Source: Acidovorax sp.
GTDB lineage: Bacteria; Pseudomonadota; Gammaproteobacteria; Burkholderiales; Burkholderiaceae_C
DNA: 50,220 bases
Assembly (NCBI RefSeq): GCF_021287135.1
Contig: NZ_JAJTBB010000057.1
Location: 1 to 50,220, forward strand
Direction of reading: 5' to 3'
This document shows, one piece after another, positions 34,998-44,894 of the stretch. The position numbers and the translations under genes are program-made. The notes under the pieces are model-generated. The model saw nothing but the letters and a program-made list of their open reading frames with translations, made no database searches and was not told the DNA's origin. Within the stretch, counting starts at the first letter, position 1. Every line of letters begins with the position of its first letter.

Positions 34998-35891
34998 TCA
35001 GCTGTTCAGCAGCTGGCCGGCCACGGCGGCGGCGGCGGTGCGGGTTTCCACGCCCAGCTTCTCGAAGATGTGCTCCAGGTGCTTGTTCACCGTGCGCGGG
35101 CTCATGCCGAGGATGTCGCCGATGTCGCGGTTGGTCTTGCCTTTGCTCAGCCACGACAGGACTTCGGTTTCGCGGGGCGTCAGCGCGGCCTGCTGAAGGC
35201 TGCGGGGGGCGGCGGCCTCTGGCGCGGCCTGGCTGAGCAGCAGCATGGATTCTCCGAGCCCGCTCTCGCCCATGTGGCGCGCCAGCAGCTGCCTGCCGTC
35301 GGCCAGGGCCAGCGTCTGCGAGCCGTCGCGGCGTGCCTGCACCAGCCAGGCGGCGGCCGCTTCTGCGGGCGTTTCGCAGCGGGCGAACGCGGCCTCCAGC
35401 CAGCGGGAGGCCTGGGGGGAGCGCCAGGCCGTGCGGCCCTGGCCGTCCAGCATGACCACCCCCAGGCCGGCCACGTCCACGGCGTCCCGCGCCAGCCGCG
35501 TGGCCTGCGCGTTGCGCACATGGGTGGCCAGGCGGGCCAGCACTTCGGGAATGCGCAGCGGTTTGACCACGTAGTCCACGCCGCCGCTGGCGAAGCCGCG
35601 CACGATCTGCTCCGTGTCGGACAGCCCGGTCATGAAAACGATGGGCACGTGCGACCACGCGGGCGTGGCCTTGAGCTGCCGGCACAGCGTGAAGCCGTCA
35701 ACGCCCGGCATCACCGCATCCAGCAGCACGGCGTCCGGCACGGTGACATCGAAGCGCTGCAGGGCCTCGGGGGCATCGCGGGCGGCCAGCACGGCATAGC
35801 CTTCGGCGGCCAGCGCGTCGCAGAGCATGCGCAGGGTGTCCAGGGCATCGTCCACCACCAGGATGACGCGCTGGGGCATGGGTTCGTTCAT
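34998..35891 (-). CDS. LuxR-type response regulator of the amide locus
   Basis: The 297-residue protein has a receiver domain (VVDDALDT acidic pair at 14-15, phospho-acceptor Asp58 in LLDAVMPG, switch lysine in VVKPLR), a middle segment (about 130-225) without clear family, and a C-terminal LuxR/FixJ helix-turn-helix (LTPRETEVLSWLSKGKTNRD, then TVNKHLEHIFEKLGVETR). Its ATG overlaps the stop of the transporter-kinase fusion (ATGA), so the pair is co-translated. I infer that it activates the divergent amide import and hydrolysis genes. Confidence 0.92.
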   Translation of the reverse strand: MNEPMPQRVILVVDDALDTLRMLCDALAAEGYAVLAARDAPEALQRFDVTVPDAVLLDAVMPGVDGFTLCRQLKATPAWSHVPIVFMTGLSDTEQIVRGFASGGVDYVVKPLRIPEVLARLATHVRNAQATRLARDAVDVAGLGVVMLDGQGRTAWRSPQASRWLEAAFARCETPAEAAAAWLVQARRDGSQTLALADGRQLLARHMGESGLGESMLLLSQAAPEAAAPRSLQQAALTPRETEVLSWLSKGKTNRDIGDILGMSPRTVNKHLEHIFEKLGVETRTAAAAVAGQLLNS

Positions 35892-38800
35892 GGAATAACT
35901 CCGGAAGGGGGCGCAGGGTCGGGCTCGCGCAGCTGCAGGGCCACGGCCTCGAAGTCGAACTGGTCGGCGTGGGCTTGCAGTGCTGCCAGCAGCGCGGCAT
36001 GGGCCGGCAGCTCCGCGTGGGCGCGCCGCAGCCGTTCGCGCAGCGCGCTGGCCTGGCCCGAGCGCGCGAGCCGGACGAGTTCCAGGCGCACCGCCTCGGG
36101 CAGTGGCGCGCTGGCGGCGACGGGGTCTTGGGCCACCGGCGCGGGGGACAGCTGCGACAGCTGAGCCGGCATGGGAGGCGTGTTGTCGCGCAGCCATTCG
36201 ATCTGCAGGGCCTGCTCCAGCGCCTGCAGCAGTTCAGACTCGACCACCGGCTTGCCCACGAAACCCTGGCACTGCGCGGCGCGGATGCGCTGGGCCTCCT
36301 GTTCGAACAGGTTGGCCGAGACGAACACGATGGGCAATTGCCCGGCGGGGTACTGGGAGCGCAGCAGTGCTGCGGTCTGCCAGCCGTCCAGGTCGTCCAT
36401 GGTGATGTCCAGCAGCACCAGATCGGGCGGCGTCTGGCGCACGACCTCCAGGCATTCGCGGCCGCTGGCGGCTTCGCGCACCACGAAACCCAGGGGCACC
36501 AGCAGGCCGGCCAGCAGCTGGCGTTGCAGGGGCTGGTCGTCCACCACCAGCAGCGTGCGCTGGGGCGGCAGGTAGCCGATGACGGGGCGCAGCGTGGCCG
36601 TGCTGGGCGTGGGCCAGGACGGATCCACGGGAATGTCCGGCAGGTACAGCCGCACGGTGAAGGTGCTTCCGCGCCCCGGCTGGCTGCTGACGGTGAGCTG
36701 CCCGCCCATCAGCTCGGTCAGCAGATGCGTGATGGTCAGCCCCAGCCCAGTGCCGGCCACGCTGGCGCGCCGGCCGGCGCTGCCGCGCTCGAAGGGCAGG
36801 AAGATGCGCTCCATGTCCTGCGGCTCGATGCCGATGCCGGTGTCGGTCACCTCGATGCGCGACACATGGGCGCGAAAGTCCATGCGCAGCCGCACCTCGC
36901 CGCGCTCCGTGAACCGCACGGCGTTGGACAGCAGGTTGATGAGGATCTGGCGCAGGCGCTTGGCGTCGGCGCGGATCCAGGCCGGCATGCTGCCCAGTGT
37001 CTCCACCAGAAAGCGCAGACCCTTGGCCTCCGCCTGCGGCCGCAGCATGGCCTCGATGCTTGCCATCAGGTCGGGCAGCGGCACCGGCGTGAGGTCCAGC
37101 CGCAGGCGCCCGGCCTCGATGCGGGCGAGTTCGAGCGATCCGTCGATCAGCGCGTGCATGTGCTGGCCGCTGTGCTGCATCGTCGACAGGGTCTCGCGCA
37201 GCCAGCCTTCGGTCTGCGGGTGCTTGAGCAGAATCTGCGTGTAGCCCAGGATGCTGTTGAGCGGCGAGCGCAGCTCGTGCGTCATGCCGGCGACATACCG
37301 CGTCTTGGCCTGGCTGGCCTGCTCGGCGTGGTCCTTGGCGGCTTGCAGTTCGGCGTCGGTGCGCTTGTGCGCTTCGATCTCGTGCAGCAGCAGCTGCGTC
37401 TGGCGCTCCGACTCGTCCTGGGCCATGCGCCGGCTGTCGGTGCTCAGCACCACCCACCAGGCGCACACGGCGGCCAACAGGGCCAGCAGGGCATACACCT
37501 TGAGGAACGGCATGCGCAGGAACTGCGCGGGGGTCTCCAGGCCTTCCTGCACATACACCACGCCCACCACGAAAGCGATCACTGCGCAGAGCGATATCCA
37601 CACCATCAGGTACTGCCCCAGGCGAAAGTTCACCTTCGCCGCCCAGGTCCGCGGCAGCAGCAGGGCGGCCAGCGCGCGCAGTTGCTCGGCCGCGCGGGAG
37701 CCCGTCTTGCAGCGGTCGTGGCAGCGTGACTCCAGGGAGCAGCACAGCGAGCAGATGGCAGCGCCGTAGACCGGGCAGTGGGCCATGTCCTCGGACTCGA
37801 AGCGGTTCTCGCACACCGTGCAGCGCACCAGCTCGCCGGGTGCCCAATCGGCCGCGGGCTGGCGGGCCAGGTAGTAGCGCCCGCCCGTCCACCACGCGAA
37901 CAGCGGGGCCAGCGCCATCGACAGCGCCAGGGCGATGAAGGGCGAGAAGGCCGCCGCGGTCTCGCCCAGGAGTCCGGCGTAGGCGCAGCAGGCCACGGCG
38001 GCGGCCACCACCATCGCCCCCAGGCCGACGGGGTTGAAGTCGTACAGGTGTGCGCGGCGAAACTCGATGCCCCGCGGCGACAGGCCCAGCGGCTTGTTGA
38101 TGACCAGGTCGGCCACCAGCGCGCCGACCCAGGCGATGGCCACGTTGCTGTAGACGGCCAGCACCTTCTCCAGCGCACCGAACACGCCCAGCGTCATCAG
38201 CAGCGTGGCAATGCCCACGTTGAACACCAGCCACACCACGCGCCCCGGGTGGCTGCGGGTAATGCGCGCAAAGAAGTTGGACCAGGCCAGCGAGCCCGCG
38301 TAGGCGTTGGTCAGGTTGATCTTGGTCTGCGAGACCACGACGAACAGCACCGTGACCGCCACCGCCATGCCGGGCAGGCCCAGCGCCTGCATCACCTGCT
38401 GAAAGCCTGCGAGGAACATCTGGGTGGGTTCGGCCGCACGGTGGGCGCCCACCTCGAACTGCAGGGCCGCAAACGCGAGGAAGGCGCCGCCCGCCATCTT
38501 GAGCATGCCCATGACGATCCAGCCCGGCCCGGCCACCAGGACCGCGCCCCACCAGCGCCAGCGGTTGGCGGCGGTGCGTTCGGGCAGGAAGCGCAGGAAG
38601 TCCACCTGCTCGCCAATCTGCACCACCAGTGAGAAGATCACCGCGCACGCCGCACCGAACATGAGCGGGTTGAACTGGCTGCTGCCGCTGCGCAGGCCCG
38701 AGAGTCCGGCGAAGTCGCGGTAGAGCTGGGGCTGGTCCAGGGCGATCCACACGAAAGGCAGCAACAGCAGGAACAGCCACAGCGGCTGCGTCCAGGCCTG

Positions 38801-39385
38801 CAGGCGCGAGATCAGTGTGATGCCGCGCATCGCCAGGGGCAGGATGACGAGCGAGGACAGCACATAGCACCACTGCAGCGGCCAGTCCACCACCATCTGC
38901 AGGGCCAGCGCCATGATGGCCGCCTCCAGCGCAAAGAAGATGAACGTGAACACGGCGTAGATCAGCGACGTGATGGTGGACCCCAGGTAGCCGAAGCCGG
39001 CGCCCCGCGTGAGCAGGTCCATGTCCAGCCCGTAGCGCGCCGCGTAGTAGGCGATGGGCAGGCCGGTGCAGAAGATCAGCACCCCCACGGCCAGGATGGC
39101 CCACAGCGCGTTGGAGAAGCCGTAGTTGAGCGCGATGGCGCCGCCGATGGCTTCGAGGGCCAGGAACGACAGCGAGCCGAACGCGGTGTTCGCCACGCGG
39201 AATTCGCTCCAGCGGCGAAAGCTCTTGGGCGTGTAGCGCAGCGCGTAGTCCTCCATGGTCTCGTCGGCCACCCACGCGTTGTATTCGCGCCGGAAGCGGA
39301 AGATGGTCTGCGTCTGCGGCGCCGTAGCGGCCGCGGCTGCGGCTGCGGCTGCGGCTGCGGCTGCGCTGGAAGGTGGTGAGGGCAT
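35888..39385 (-). CDS. NCS1-like transporter fused to a hybrid histidine kinase
   Basis: One 1,165-residue chain combines, in order: a poly-Ala N-terminus (about 7-20); an NCS1 nucleobase/cytosine-permease-like membrane body (about 25-500, including the LTRGAGFGYLG and KINLTNAYAGSLAWSNFF segments); a cysteine-rich segment (522-560: CTVC, HCP, ICSLCC, CHDRC); two more membrane helices (about 588-646); a HisKA domain with His703 in GMTHELRSPLNS; an ATPase domain (NLLSNAV, DTGIGI, GTGLGL); a receiver with Asp993; and a helical tail. It is probably a transporter-derived sensor of amides or related nitrogen compounds at the inner membrane. ATG 39385 is used. TTG 39400 has a better Shine-Dalgarno site (GGAG) and may be the true start. 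Confidence 0.9.
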   Translation of the reverse strand: MPSPPSSAAAAAAAAAAAAATAPQTQTIFRFRREYNAWVADETMEDYALRYTPKSFRRWSEFRVANTAFGSLSFLALEAIGGAIALNYGFSNALWAILAVGVLIFCTGLPIAYYAARYGLDMDLLTRGAGFGYLGSTITSLIYAVFTFIFFALEAAIMALALQMVVDWPLQWCYVLSSLVILPLAMRGITLISRLQAWTQPLWLFLLLLPFVWIALDQPQLYRDFAGLSGLRSGSSQFNPLMFGAACAVIFSLVVQIGEQVDFLRFLPERTAANRWRWWGAVLVAGPGWIVMGMLKMAGGAFLAFAALQFEVGAHRAAEPTQMFLAGFQQVMQALGLPGMAVAVTVLFVVVSQTKINLTNAYAGSLAWSNFFARITRSHPGRVVWLVFNVGIATLLMTLGVFGALEKVLAVYSNVAIAWVGALVADLVINKPLGLSPRGIEFRRAHLYDFNPVGLGAMVVAAAVACCAYAGLLGETAAAFSPFIALALSMALAPLFAWWTGGRYYLARQPAADWAPGELVRCTVCENRFESEDMAHCPVYGAAICSLCCSLESRCHDRCKTGSRAAEQLRALAALLLPRTWAAKVNFRLGQYLMVWISLCAVIAFVVGVVYVQEGLETPAQFLRMPFLKVYALLALLAAVCAWWVVLSTDSRRMAQDESERQTQLLLHEIEAHKRTDAELQAAKDHAEQASQAKTRYVAGMTHELRSPLNSILGYTQILLKHPQTEGWLRETLSTMQHSGQHMHALIDGSLELARIEAGRLRLDLTPVPLPDLMASIEAMLRPQAEAKGLRFLVETLGSMPAWIRADAKRLRQILINLLSNAVRFTERGEVRLRMDFRAHVSRIEVTDTGIGIEPQDMERIFLPFERGSAGRRASVAGTGLGLTITHLLTELMGGQLTVSSQPGRGSTFTVRLYLPDIPVDPSWPTPSTATLRPVIGYLPPQRTLLVVDDQPLQRQLLAGLLVPLGFVVREAASGRECLEVVRQTPPDLVLLDITMDDLDGWQTAALLRSQYPAGQLPIVFVSANLFEQEAQRIRAAQCQGFVGKPVVESELLQALEQALQIEWLRDNTPPMPAQLSQLSPAPVAQDPVAASAPLPEAVRLELVRLARSGQASALRERLRRAHAELPAHAALLAALQAHADQFDFEAVALQLREPDPAPPSGVIP

Positions 39386-39442
39386 GCCCCCGCCAAGCAA
39401 GAAGTGTTCTCCGGCTGTGCCCCAACGGTGTGCGCACGCGGC

Positions 39443-39458
39443 TACGTTAATTGACGTA
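39443..39458. promoter_or_regulatory. TACGT-N6-ACGTA palindrome, candidate operator of the amide regulon
   Basis: A perfect inverted repeat lies between the divergent kinase and fmdD genes. LuxR/FixJ-type regulators bind such short palindromes. If TAATCT at 39482-39487 is the -10 of fmdD, the site is centred about 43 bp upstream of transcription start, the usual place for an activator overlapping -35. Confidence 0.55.
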
Positions 39459-39559
39459 TGGGCCGGCGGCAGGGTTGTCCCTAATCTTCAGGCCATGGCG
39501 GAACCCGCTTCCACCAACGCCTTTTCACCAACCCTGTTGTTCCCGCAAGGAGTGTCTCC

Positions 39560-40828
39560 ATGAAGAAGCATCCATTCGACCCCCAGGCCATCGGCACCGC
39601 CGCCACGGACACCGGTCGCCGCCGCGTGCTGCAGGCGCTGGGCGCTGCCTCCGTGGCGGGATTCCCGGCGTGGTCGCTGGCCCAGGCCACGGCCCAGGTC
39701 AACACCACCAAACTGGCCGTGACCGACACCGAGGTGACGGTGGGCCAGCTGCACTCCGCCACGGGCACCATGGCCATCTCGGAGACGGGTTCCATCCAGG
39801 CCGAGCAGCTGGCCATCGACCAGATCAACGCCATGGGCGGCGTGCTGGGCCGCAAGATCAAGGTCATCAAGGAAGACGGTGCGTCCGACTGGCCCACCTT
39901 CGCCGAGAAGTCCAAGAAGCTGCTCATCAACGACCGCTGCGCCGCTGTCTTCGGCTGCTGGACCAGCGCCTCGCGCAAGGCCGTGCTGCCGGTCTTCGAG
40001 AAAGAAAACGGCCTGCTGTATTACCCCACCTTCTACGAGGGCCTGGAGCAGTCGAAGAACGTGATCTACACGGGGCAGGAAGCCACGCAGCAGATCCTCT
40101 ATAGCCTGGACTGGGCGCAGAAGGAGAAGAAGGCCAAGACCTTCTTCCTGATCGGATCGGACTACATCTGGCCGCGCACCTCGATGAAGATCGCGCGCAA
40201 GCACATCGAGAACTTCCAGAAGGGCAAGGTGGTCGGCGAGGAGTACTACCCGCTGGGCAGCACGAACTTCGGCTCGCTGATGAACAAGATCAAGGTGCAA
40301 AAGCCCGACTGCCTGTTCGTGGCCGTGGTGGGCGGCTCCAACGTGGCCTTCTACAAGGCCCTCAAGGCCGCGGGCATCACGGGCGACAAGCAGCTGCTGG
40401 TGACGTTGTCGGTCACCGAGGATGAGATGACCGGCGTGGGCGGCGAGAACTTCGCCGGCTTCTTCTCGTCGATGAAGTACTTCCAGACCCTGGACAACGA
40501 GAACAACAAGAAGTTCGTGGCCGCCTTCAAGGCCAAGTACGGCCCCAATGCGGTGATCGGCGACGTCACGCAGGCGGGGTACCTGGGCCCCTGGCTGTGG
40601 AAGGCCGCGGTCGAGAAAGCCAAGAGCTTCGATGTGGATAAGGTGGTGGCCGCATCGCCCGGCATCGAACTCAAGACCGCGCCCGAAGGCTACGTGAAGG
40701 TGGATGCCAACCACCACCTGTGGAGCAAGTCGCGCATCGCGGTGGGGCAGCCGGACGGCACGTTCAAGGTGGTGTCCGAATCGCCCGAGCTGATCAAGCC
40801 CGATCCCTTCCCCAAGGGGTACCAGTAA
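39560..40828 (+). CDS. fmdD: ABC transporter substrate-binding protein for short amides or urea
   Basis: The 422-residue periplasmic protein has a twin-arginine-like signal (TGRRRVLQALGAASVAGF) and a branched-chain-amino-acid-type binding fold of the UrtA/FmdD/AmiC group: VGQLHSATGTMAISETGSIQ, VFGCWTSASRKAVLPVFE, LLYYPTFYEGLEQSKNVIYTG. UrtA binds urea and FmdD binds formamide and related amides, and the amidase genes downstream favour amides. AAGGAG lies before ATG 39560. First gene of the operon, behind the TACGT palindrome. Confidence 0.92.
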   Translation: MKKHPFDPQAIGTAATDTGRRRVLQALGAASVAGFPAWSLAQATAQVNTTKLAVTDTEVTVGQLHSATGTMAISETGSIQAEQLAIDQINAMGGVLGRKIKVIKEDGASDWPTFAEKSKKLLINDRCAAVFGCWTSASRKAVLPVFEKENGLLYYPTFYEGLEQSKNVIYTGQEATQQILYSLDWAQKEKKAKTFFLIGSDYIWPRTSMKIARKHIENFQKGKVVGEEYYPLGSTNFGSLMNKIKVQKPDCLFVAVVGGSNVAFYKALKAAGITGDKQLLVTLSVTEDEMTGVGGENFAGFFSSMKYFQTLDNENNKKFVAAFKAKYGPNAVIGDVTQAGYLGPWLWKAAVEKAKSFDVDKVVAASPGIELKTAPEGYVKVDANHHLWSKSRIAVGQPDGTFKVVSESPELIKPDPFPKGYQ

Positions 40829-41033
40829 GGCACCCCCTGAGGCGCTGTGCGCCTCCCCCCTCTCTCGCTGTGCGGGAGGGGGGCGACACCGTCGGTGCGG
40901 GGCGGCCCTTCCTCGGTGTCTCTGGCCTTGGGCCGCGCCGGTTTCCAGGGCCGTGGGCATTGCCGGCTCTGGGGTGCCGGATTTCGCTCGGACTGTTTTT
41001 TTTCCTGACTGGCTTGCACGCAGGAGCTGCACC
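40829..41033 (+). repeat. GC-rich intergenic repeat between fmdD and the first permease
   Basis: The 205-bp gap carries CACCCCCTGAGGCGCTGTGC, then complementary CCCCCCTCTCTCGC/GCGGGAGGGGGG arms and GGGGCGGCCCTT. I recognise this layout as a recurrent Comamonadaceae intergenic element, and a second copy lies at 43957-44139. It can fold into strong hairpins. The last 50 bp hold the ribosome site (CAGGAG) of the permease. Confidence 0.6.
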
Positions 41034-41948
41034 ATGACTTTCTCCGAAATGATGAACATCGGCCTGATGCAGGGCTTCGCGGGGTTGAGCCTGTTCGCAG
41101 TGCTGCTCCTCATGGGCCTCGGGCTGGCGATCATCTTCGGCCAGATGGGCGTGATCAACATGGCGCACGGCGAGTTCATGACCATCGGTGCCTACACCAT
41201 CTACCTCGGCTCGGTGCTGACGGGGCAGTATGCGCCGGGCTTTATGCCGTTTTACTTCCCCGTGGCCATCGTGGCCGCCTTCGGGTTCGCCTTCATGGCC
41301 GGCTGGCTGGTGGAGTGGGGCCTGATACGCCATCTGTACAAGCGCCCGCTGGACACGCTACTGGCCACCTGGGGCATCAGCTTGGCGCTGCAGCAGTGCT
41401 TTCGCACCTTCATCGGCCCCAAGGAGGTCAGCCCCACGCTGCCGGACTGGCTGATGGGCTCCTGGGCCCCGGCCGAGGGCCTGGACATCCCCATCAACGG
41501 CCTGTTCGTGCTGGGGCTGACCGCGGTGGTCACGGCGGGCGTGCTGCTGGCGCTGCACAAAAGCCGCTGGGGCCTGCGGGTGCGCGCCACGGTGAGCAAC
41601 CGCGTGATGGCCAATGCCATCGGCATCGACACCCAGCGGACCGACCGCCTCACCTTTGCCATCGGCTGCGGCATTGCGGGCGTGGCGGGCGCGGCCTTCA
41701 CCACCATCGGCTCCACAGGGCCCACGTCGGGCTCGCTCTACATCGTTGATGCATTCCTGGTGGTCACCTTCGGCGGCGCGGCCAGCCTGCTGGGCACGGT
41801 GGTCTCGGCCTTCGGCATCGCGCAGACGCAGTCCATTTCCGAATTCTTCCTGGCCGGATCCATGGCCAAGGTGATCACGCTCTCGCTCATCGTGCTGATC
41901 CTCATGGTGCGGCCGCAGGGGCTGTTCGCTTCGAAGGTCCGGCGCTGA
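41034..41948 (+). CDS. fmdE: Amide/urea ABC transporter permease, UrtB/FmdE type
   Basis: The 304-residue integral membrane protein starts MTFSEMMNIGLMQGFAGLSL and has the LivH-type layout of about eight helices with GVINMAHGEFMTIGAY, a motif shared by branched-chain amino acid and urea permeases, and a late GGAASLLGTVVSAFGIAQTQ. It would pair with the next permease to form the channel. CAGGAG precedes ATG 41034. Confidence 0.93.
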   Translation: MTFSEMMNIGLMQGFAGLSLFAVLLLMGLGLAIIFGQMGVINMAHGEFMTIGAYTIYLGSVLTGQYAPGFMPFYFPVAIVAAFGFAFMAGWLVEWGLIRHLYKRPLDTLLATWGISLALQQCFRTFIGPKEVSPTLPDWLMGSWAPAEGLDIPINGLFVLGLTAVVTAGVLLALHKSRWGLRVRATVSNRVMANAIGIDTQRTDRLTFAIGCGIAGVAGAAFTTIGSTGPTSGSLYIVDAFLVVTFGGAASLLGTVVSAFGIAQTQSISEFFLAGSMAKVITLSLIVLILMVRPQGLFASKVRR

Positions 41949-41977
41949 TGCCCCCACGTTCTCAACGGAGTTACCCC

Positions 41978-43192
41978 ATGAATGCCCTCAAAGCCTGGAT
42001 CCAGCGCTACCAGCTCGCCAGCCTGGTGCTGCTGGCCGCGCTGCTTGCCGTGGTGCTGCCGCTTGCGCTGGACGTCTTCCGCCTGAACCTGGTCGGCAAA
42101 TACCTGACCTATGCCTTCGTGGCCATCGGCCTGGTGATGGTGTGGGGCTACGGCGGCGTGCTCAGCCTGGGGCAGGGCGTGTTCTTCGGGTTGGGCGGCT
42201 ATGCCATGGCCATGTTCCTCAAGCTCGAAGCGTCGGACCCCGTCAGCACGCAGATCCAGTCCACGCCCGGCATCCCGGACTTCATGGACTGGAACCAGCT
42301 CACGGCCCTGCCTTCGTTCTGGGTGCCTTTCAAGAGCCTGCCGTTTGCCCTGGCGGCCGTGGTGGTGGTGCCCACGCTGCTGGCCTGGCTCATCAGCTTT
42401 GCCATGTTCAAGCGCCGCGTGGGCGGGGTGTACTTCGCCATCATCACCCAGGCGGTCGCATTGATCCTCACGGTGCTCATCATCGGCCAGCAGGGCTACA
42501 CCGGCGGCGTCAACGGCATGACCGACCTGAAGACGCTCTGGGGCTGGGACACGCGCACCGACAGCGCCAAGGTCATCCTCTACTACGTGTGCGTGGCGCT
42601 GCTGCTGGGGGCCATCATGCTGTGCCGGTGGATCCAGACGGGCAAGGTGGGCACCCTGCTGCTGGCCATGCGCGACAAGGAAGACCGTGTGCGCTTCTCG
42701 GGCTACGACGTGGCCGACTTCAAGATCTTCACGTTCTGCCTTGCCGCAGCGCTGTCGGGCATCGGCGGCGCGCTGTTCACGCTGCAGGTGGGGTTCATGT
42801 CGCCCAGTTTCGTGGGCATCGTGCCCTCCATCGAAATGGTGATCTATGCCGCAGTGGGCGGCCGCATGAGCCTGGTGGGCGCGGTGTACGGCACGCTGCT
42901 GGTCAACGCGGGCAAGACGTTTTTCTCGGAGAGTTTTCCCGACCTGTGGCTGTTCCTGATGGCGGCGCTGTTCATCGGCGTGACCATGGCGTTCCCCATG
43001 GGCCTGGCCGGGCTGTGGGAAAGCCGCATCGTGCCCTGGTGGCAGGGGCGGCGCGAAGCGCTGCGCCGCGCCGCGGTGCGGCCACCGGCCCCGCTGGCCG
43101 CATCGCATCCGGCGCCGTCCGGGGCGACCGCCAGCTCCGCCCCCACCGCCCCTGCCACCGCACCGGCCGGCGCGACCGGGCAGGGCGCCTGA
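41978..43192 (+). CDS. fmdF: Amide/urea ABC transporter permease, UrtC/FmdF type
   Basis: The 404-residue LivM-type permease has about ten helices, with VWGYGGVLSLGQGVFFGLGG as the family motif, and a disordered Pro/Ala tail of about 35 residues (from about PPAPLAASHP on) not expected in the core fold. ACGGAG stands before ATG 41978, 30 bp after the previous stop. It forms a heterodimer with the preceding permease. Confidence 0.93.
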   Translation: MNALKAWIQRYQLASLVLLAALLAVVLPLALDVFRLNLVGKYLTYAFVAIGLVMVWGYGGVLSLGQGVFFGLGGYAMAMFLKLEASDPVSTQIQSTPGIPDFMDWNQLTALPSFWVPFKSLPFALAAVVVVPTLLAWLISFAMFKRRVGGVYFAIITQAVALILTVLIIGQQGYTGGVNGMTDLKTLWGWDTRTDSAKVILYYVCVALLLGAIMLCRWIQTGKVGTLLLAMRDKEDRVRFSGYDVADFKIFTFCLAAALSGIGGALFTLQVGFMSPSFVGIVPSIEMVIYAAVGGRMSLVGAVYGTLLVNAGKTFFSESFPDLWLFLMAALFIGVTMAFPMGLAGLWESRIVPWWQGRREALRRAAVRPPAPLAASHPAPSGATASSAPTAPATAPAGATGQGA

Positions 43193-43212
43193 CGTTCACC
43201 CGGGAGCACGCC

Positions 43213-43956
<744 letters not shown>

Positions 43957-44139
43957 GATGCACCACATCCCCCTGAGCGGCCGCGCCGCGTCCCTCTTCT
44001 CGCGCATCGCTGCGCAATGCGCGAAGGGAGGCGCCGCCAGCGCGGCAGGGCGGTCCTTGCGCGGCGGCCGCTGGCCTGGACCGCGCAGTGCGGGCGCCCC
44101 ATCCGACGGCCACCGACCTGAACTCTCTGGAGCACAACC
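43957..44139 (+). repeat. GC-rich intergenic repeat between the two ATPase genes
   Basis: The 183-bp gap has the same layout as 40829-41033: CCCCCTGAGCGGCCGCGCCG, then CCCTCTTCTCGC with GCGCGAAGGGAG as its complement, then GGGCGGTCCTTGCGCGG. The strong hairpins would lie inside the message and could adjust the ratio of subunits. The end holds the ribosome site (TCTGGAG) of the next gene. Confidence 0.6.
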
Positions 44140-44829
44140 ATGCTGAAAGTCGAAGACCTGTTTGTCGCCTACGGCCAGAGCGAAGCGCTGCACGGCATCT
44201 CATTCGAAGGCCGCGAGAACGAAACCGTGGCCATCATGGGCCGCAACGGCATGGGCAAGACCACGCTGTTCAAGAGCCTGATGGGCGTGCTGCCCGCCAA
44301 GAGCGGCAGCATCCGCGTGGCGGGGCAGGACGTGACGCGCGACGAGAGCTTTCGCCGCGTGGCCAAGGGCATTGCCTACGTGCCGCAGGGGCGCATGATT
44401 TTCCCCACGCTCACGGTGCAAGAGAACATCGAGACCGGCCTGGAGAACGCGAAGGACAAGCGCATTCCGGACGAGATCTACGCGCTCTTTCCCGTGCTGT
44501 GGGACATGCGCCGGCGCAAGGGCGGCAATCTCTCGGGCGGGCAGCAGCAGCAGCTGGCCATTGCCCGCGCGCTGGTCACCGACCCCAAGGTGCTGCTGCT
44601 GGACGAGCCCACCGAGGGCATCCAGCCTTCGATCATCAAGGACATTGCCAAGGCCCTGAACGAGATCCGCAAGCTGCGGCGCATCACCATCGTGGTGAGC
44701 GAGCAGGTGCTCTCGTTTGCCATGGATGTGGCCGACCGCCTGTTCGTCATCGAGGGCGGACGCCTGGTGCACGAGACCGCCCGCGCCGACACCGACCAGC
44801 AGCACATCAAGGCGTACCTCTCCGTCTGA
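44140..44829 (+). CDS. urtE: Amide/urea ABC transporter ATPase, UrtE type
   Basis: The 229-residue LivF-like ATPase has Walker A GRNGMGKTTLFK, the AYVPQGRMIFPTLTVQEN stretch, signature NLSGGQQQQLAIARAL and Walker B VLLLDEPTEGIQPSI. It completes the five-part importer begun by fmdD. Confidence 0.95.
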   Translation: MLKVEDLFVAYGQSEALHGISFEGRENETVAIMGRNGMGKTTLFKSLMGVLPAKSGSIRVAGQDVTRDESFRRVAKGIAYVPQGRMIFPTLTVQENIETGLENAKDKRIPDEIYALFPVLWDMRRRKGGNLSGGQQQQLAIARALVTDPKVLLLDEPTEGIQPSIIKDIAKALNEIRKLRRITIVVSEQVLSFAMDVADRLFVIEGGRLVHETARADTDQQHIKAYLSV

Positions 44830-44894
44830 GCGGCTGCCGCGCGGCGGCCCCTCTGCCCAGCCTCACGTTTTTTCGTCACTCCAAGGAGCACACC

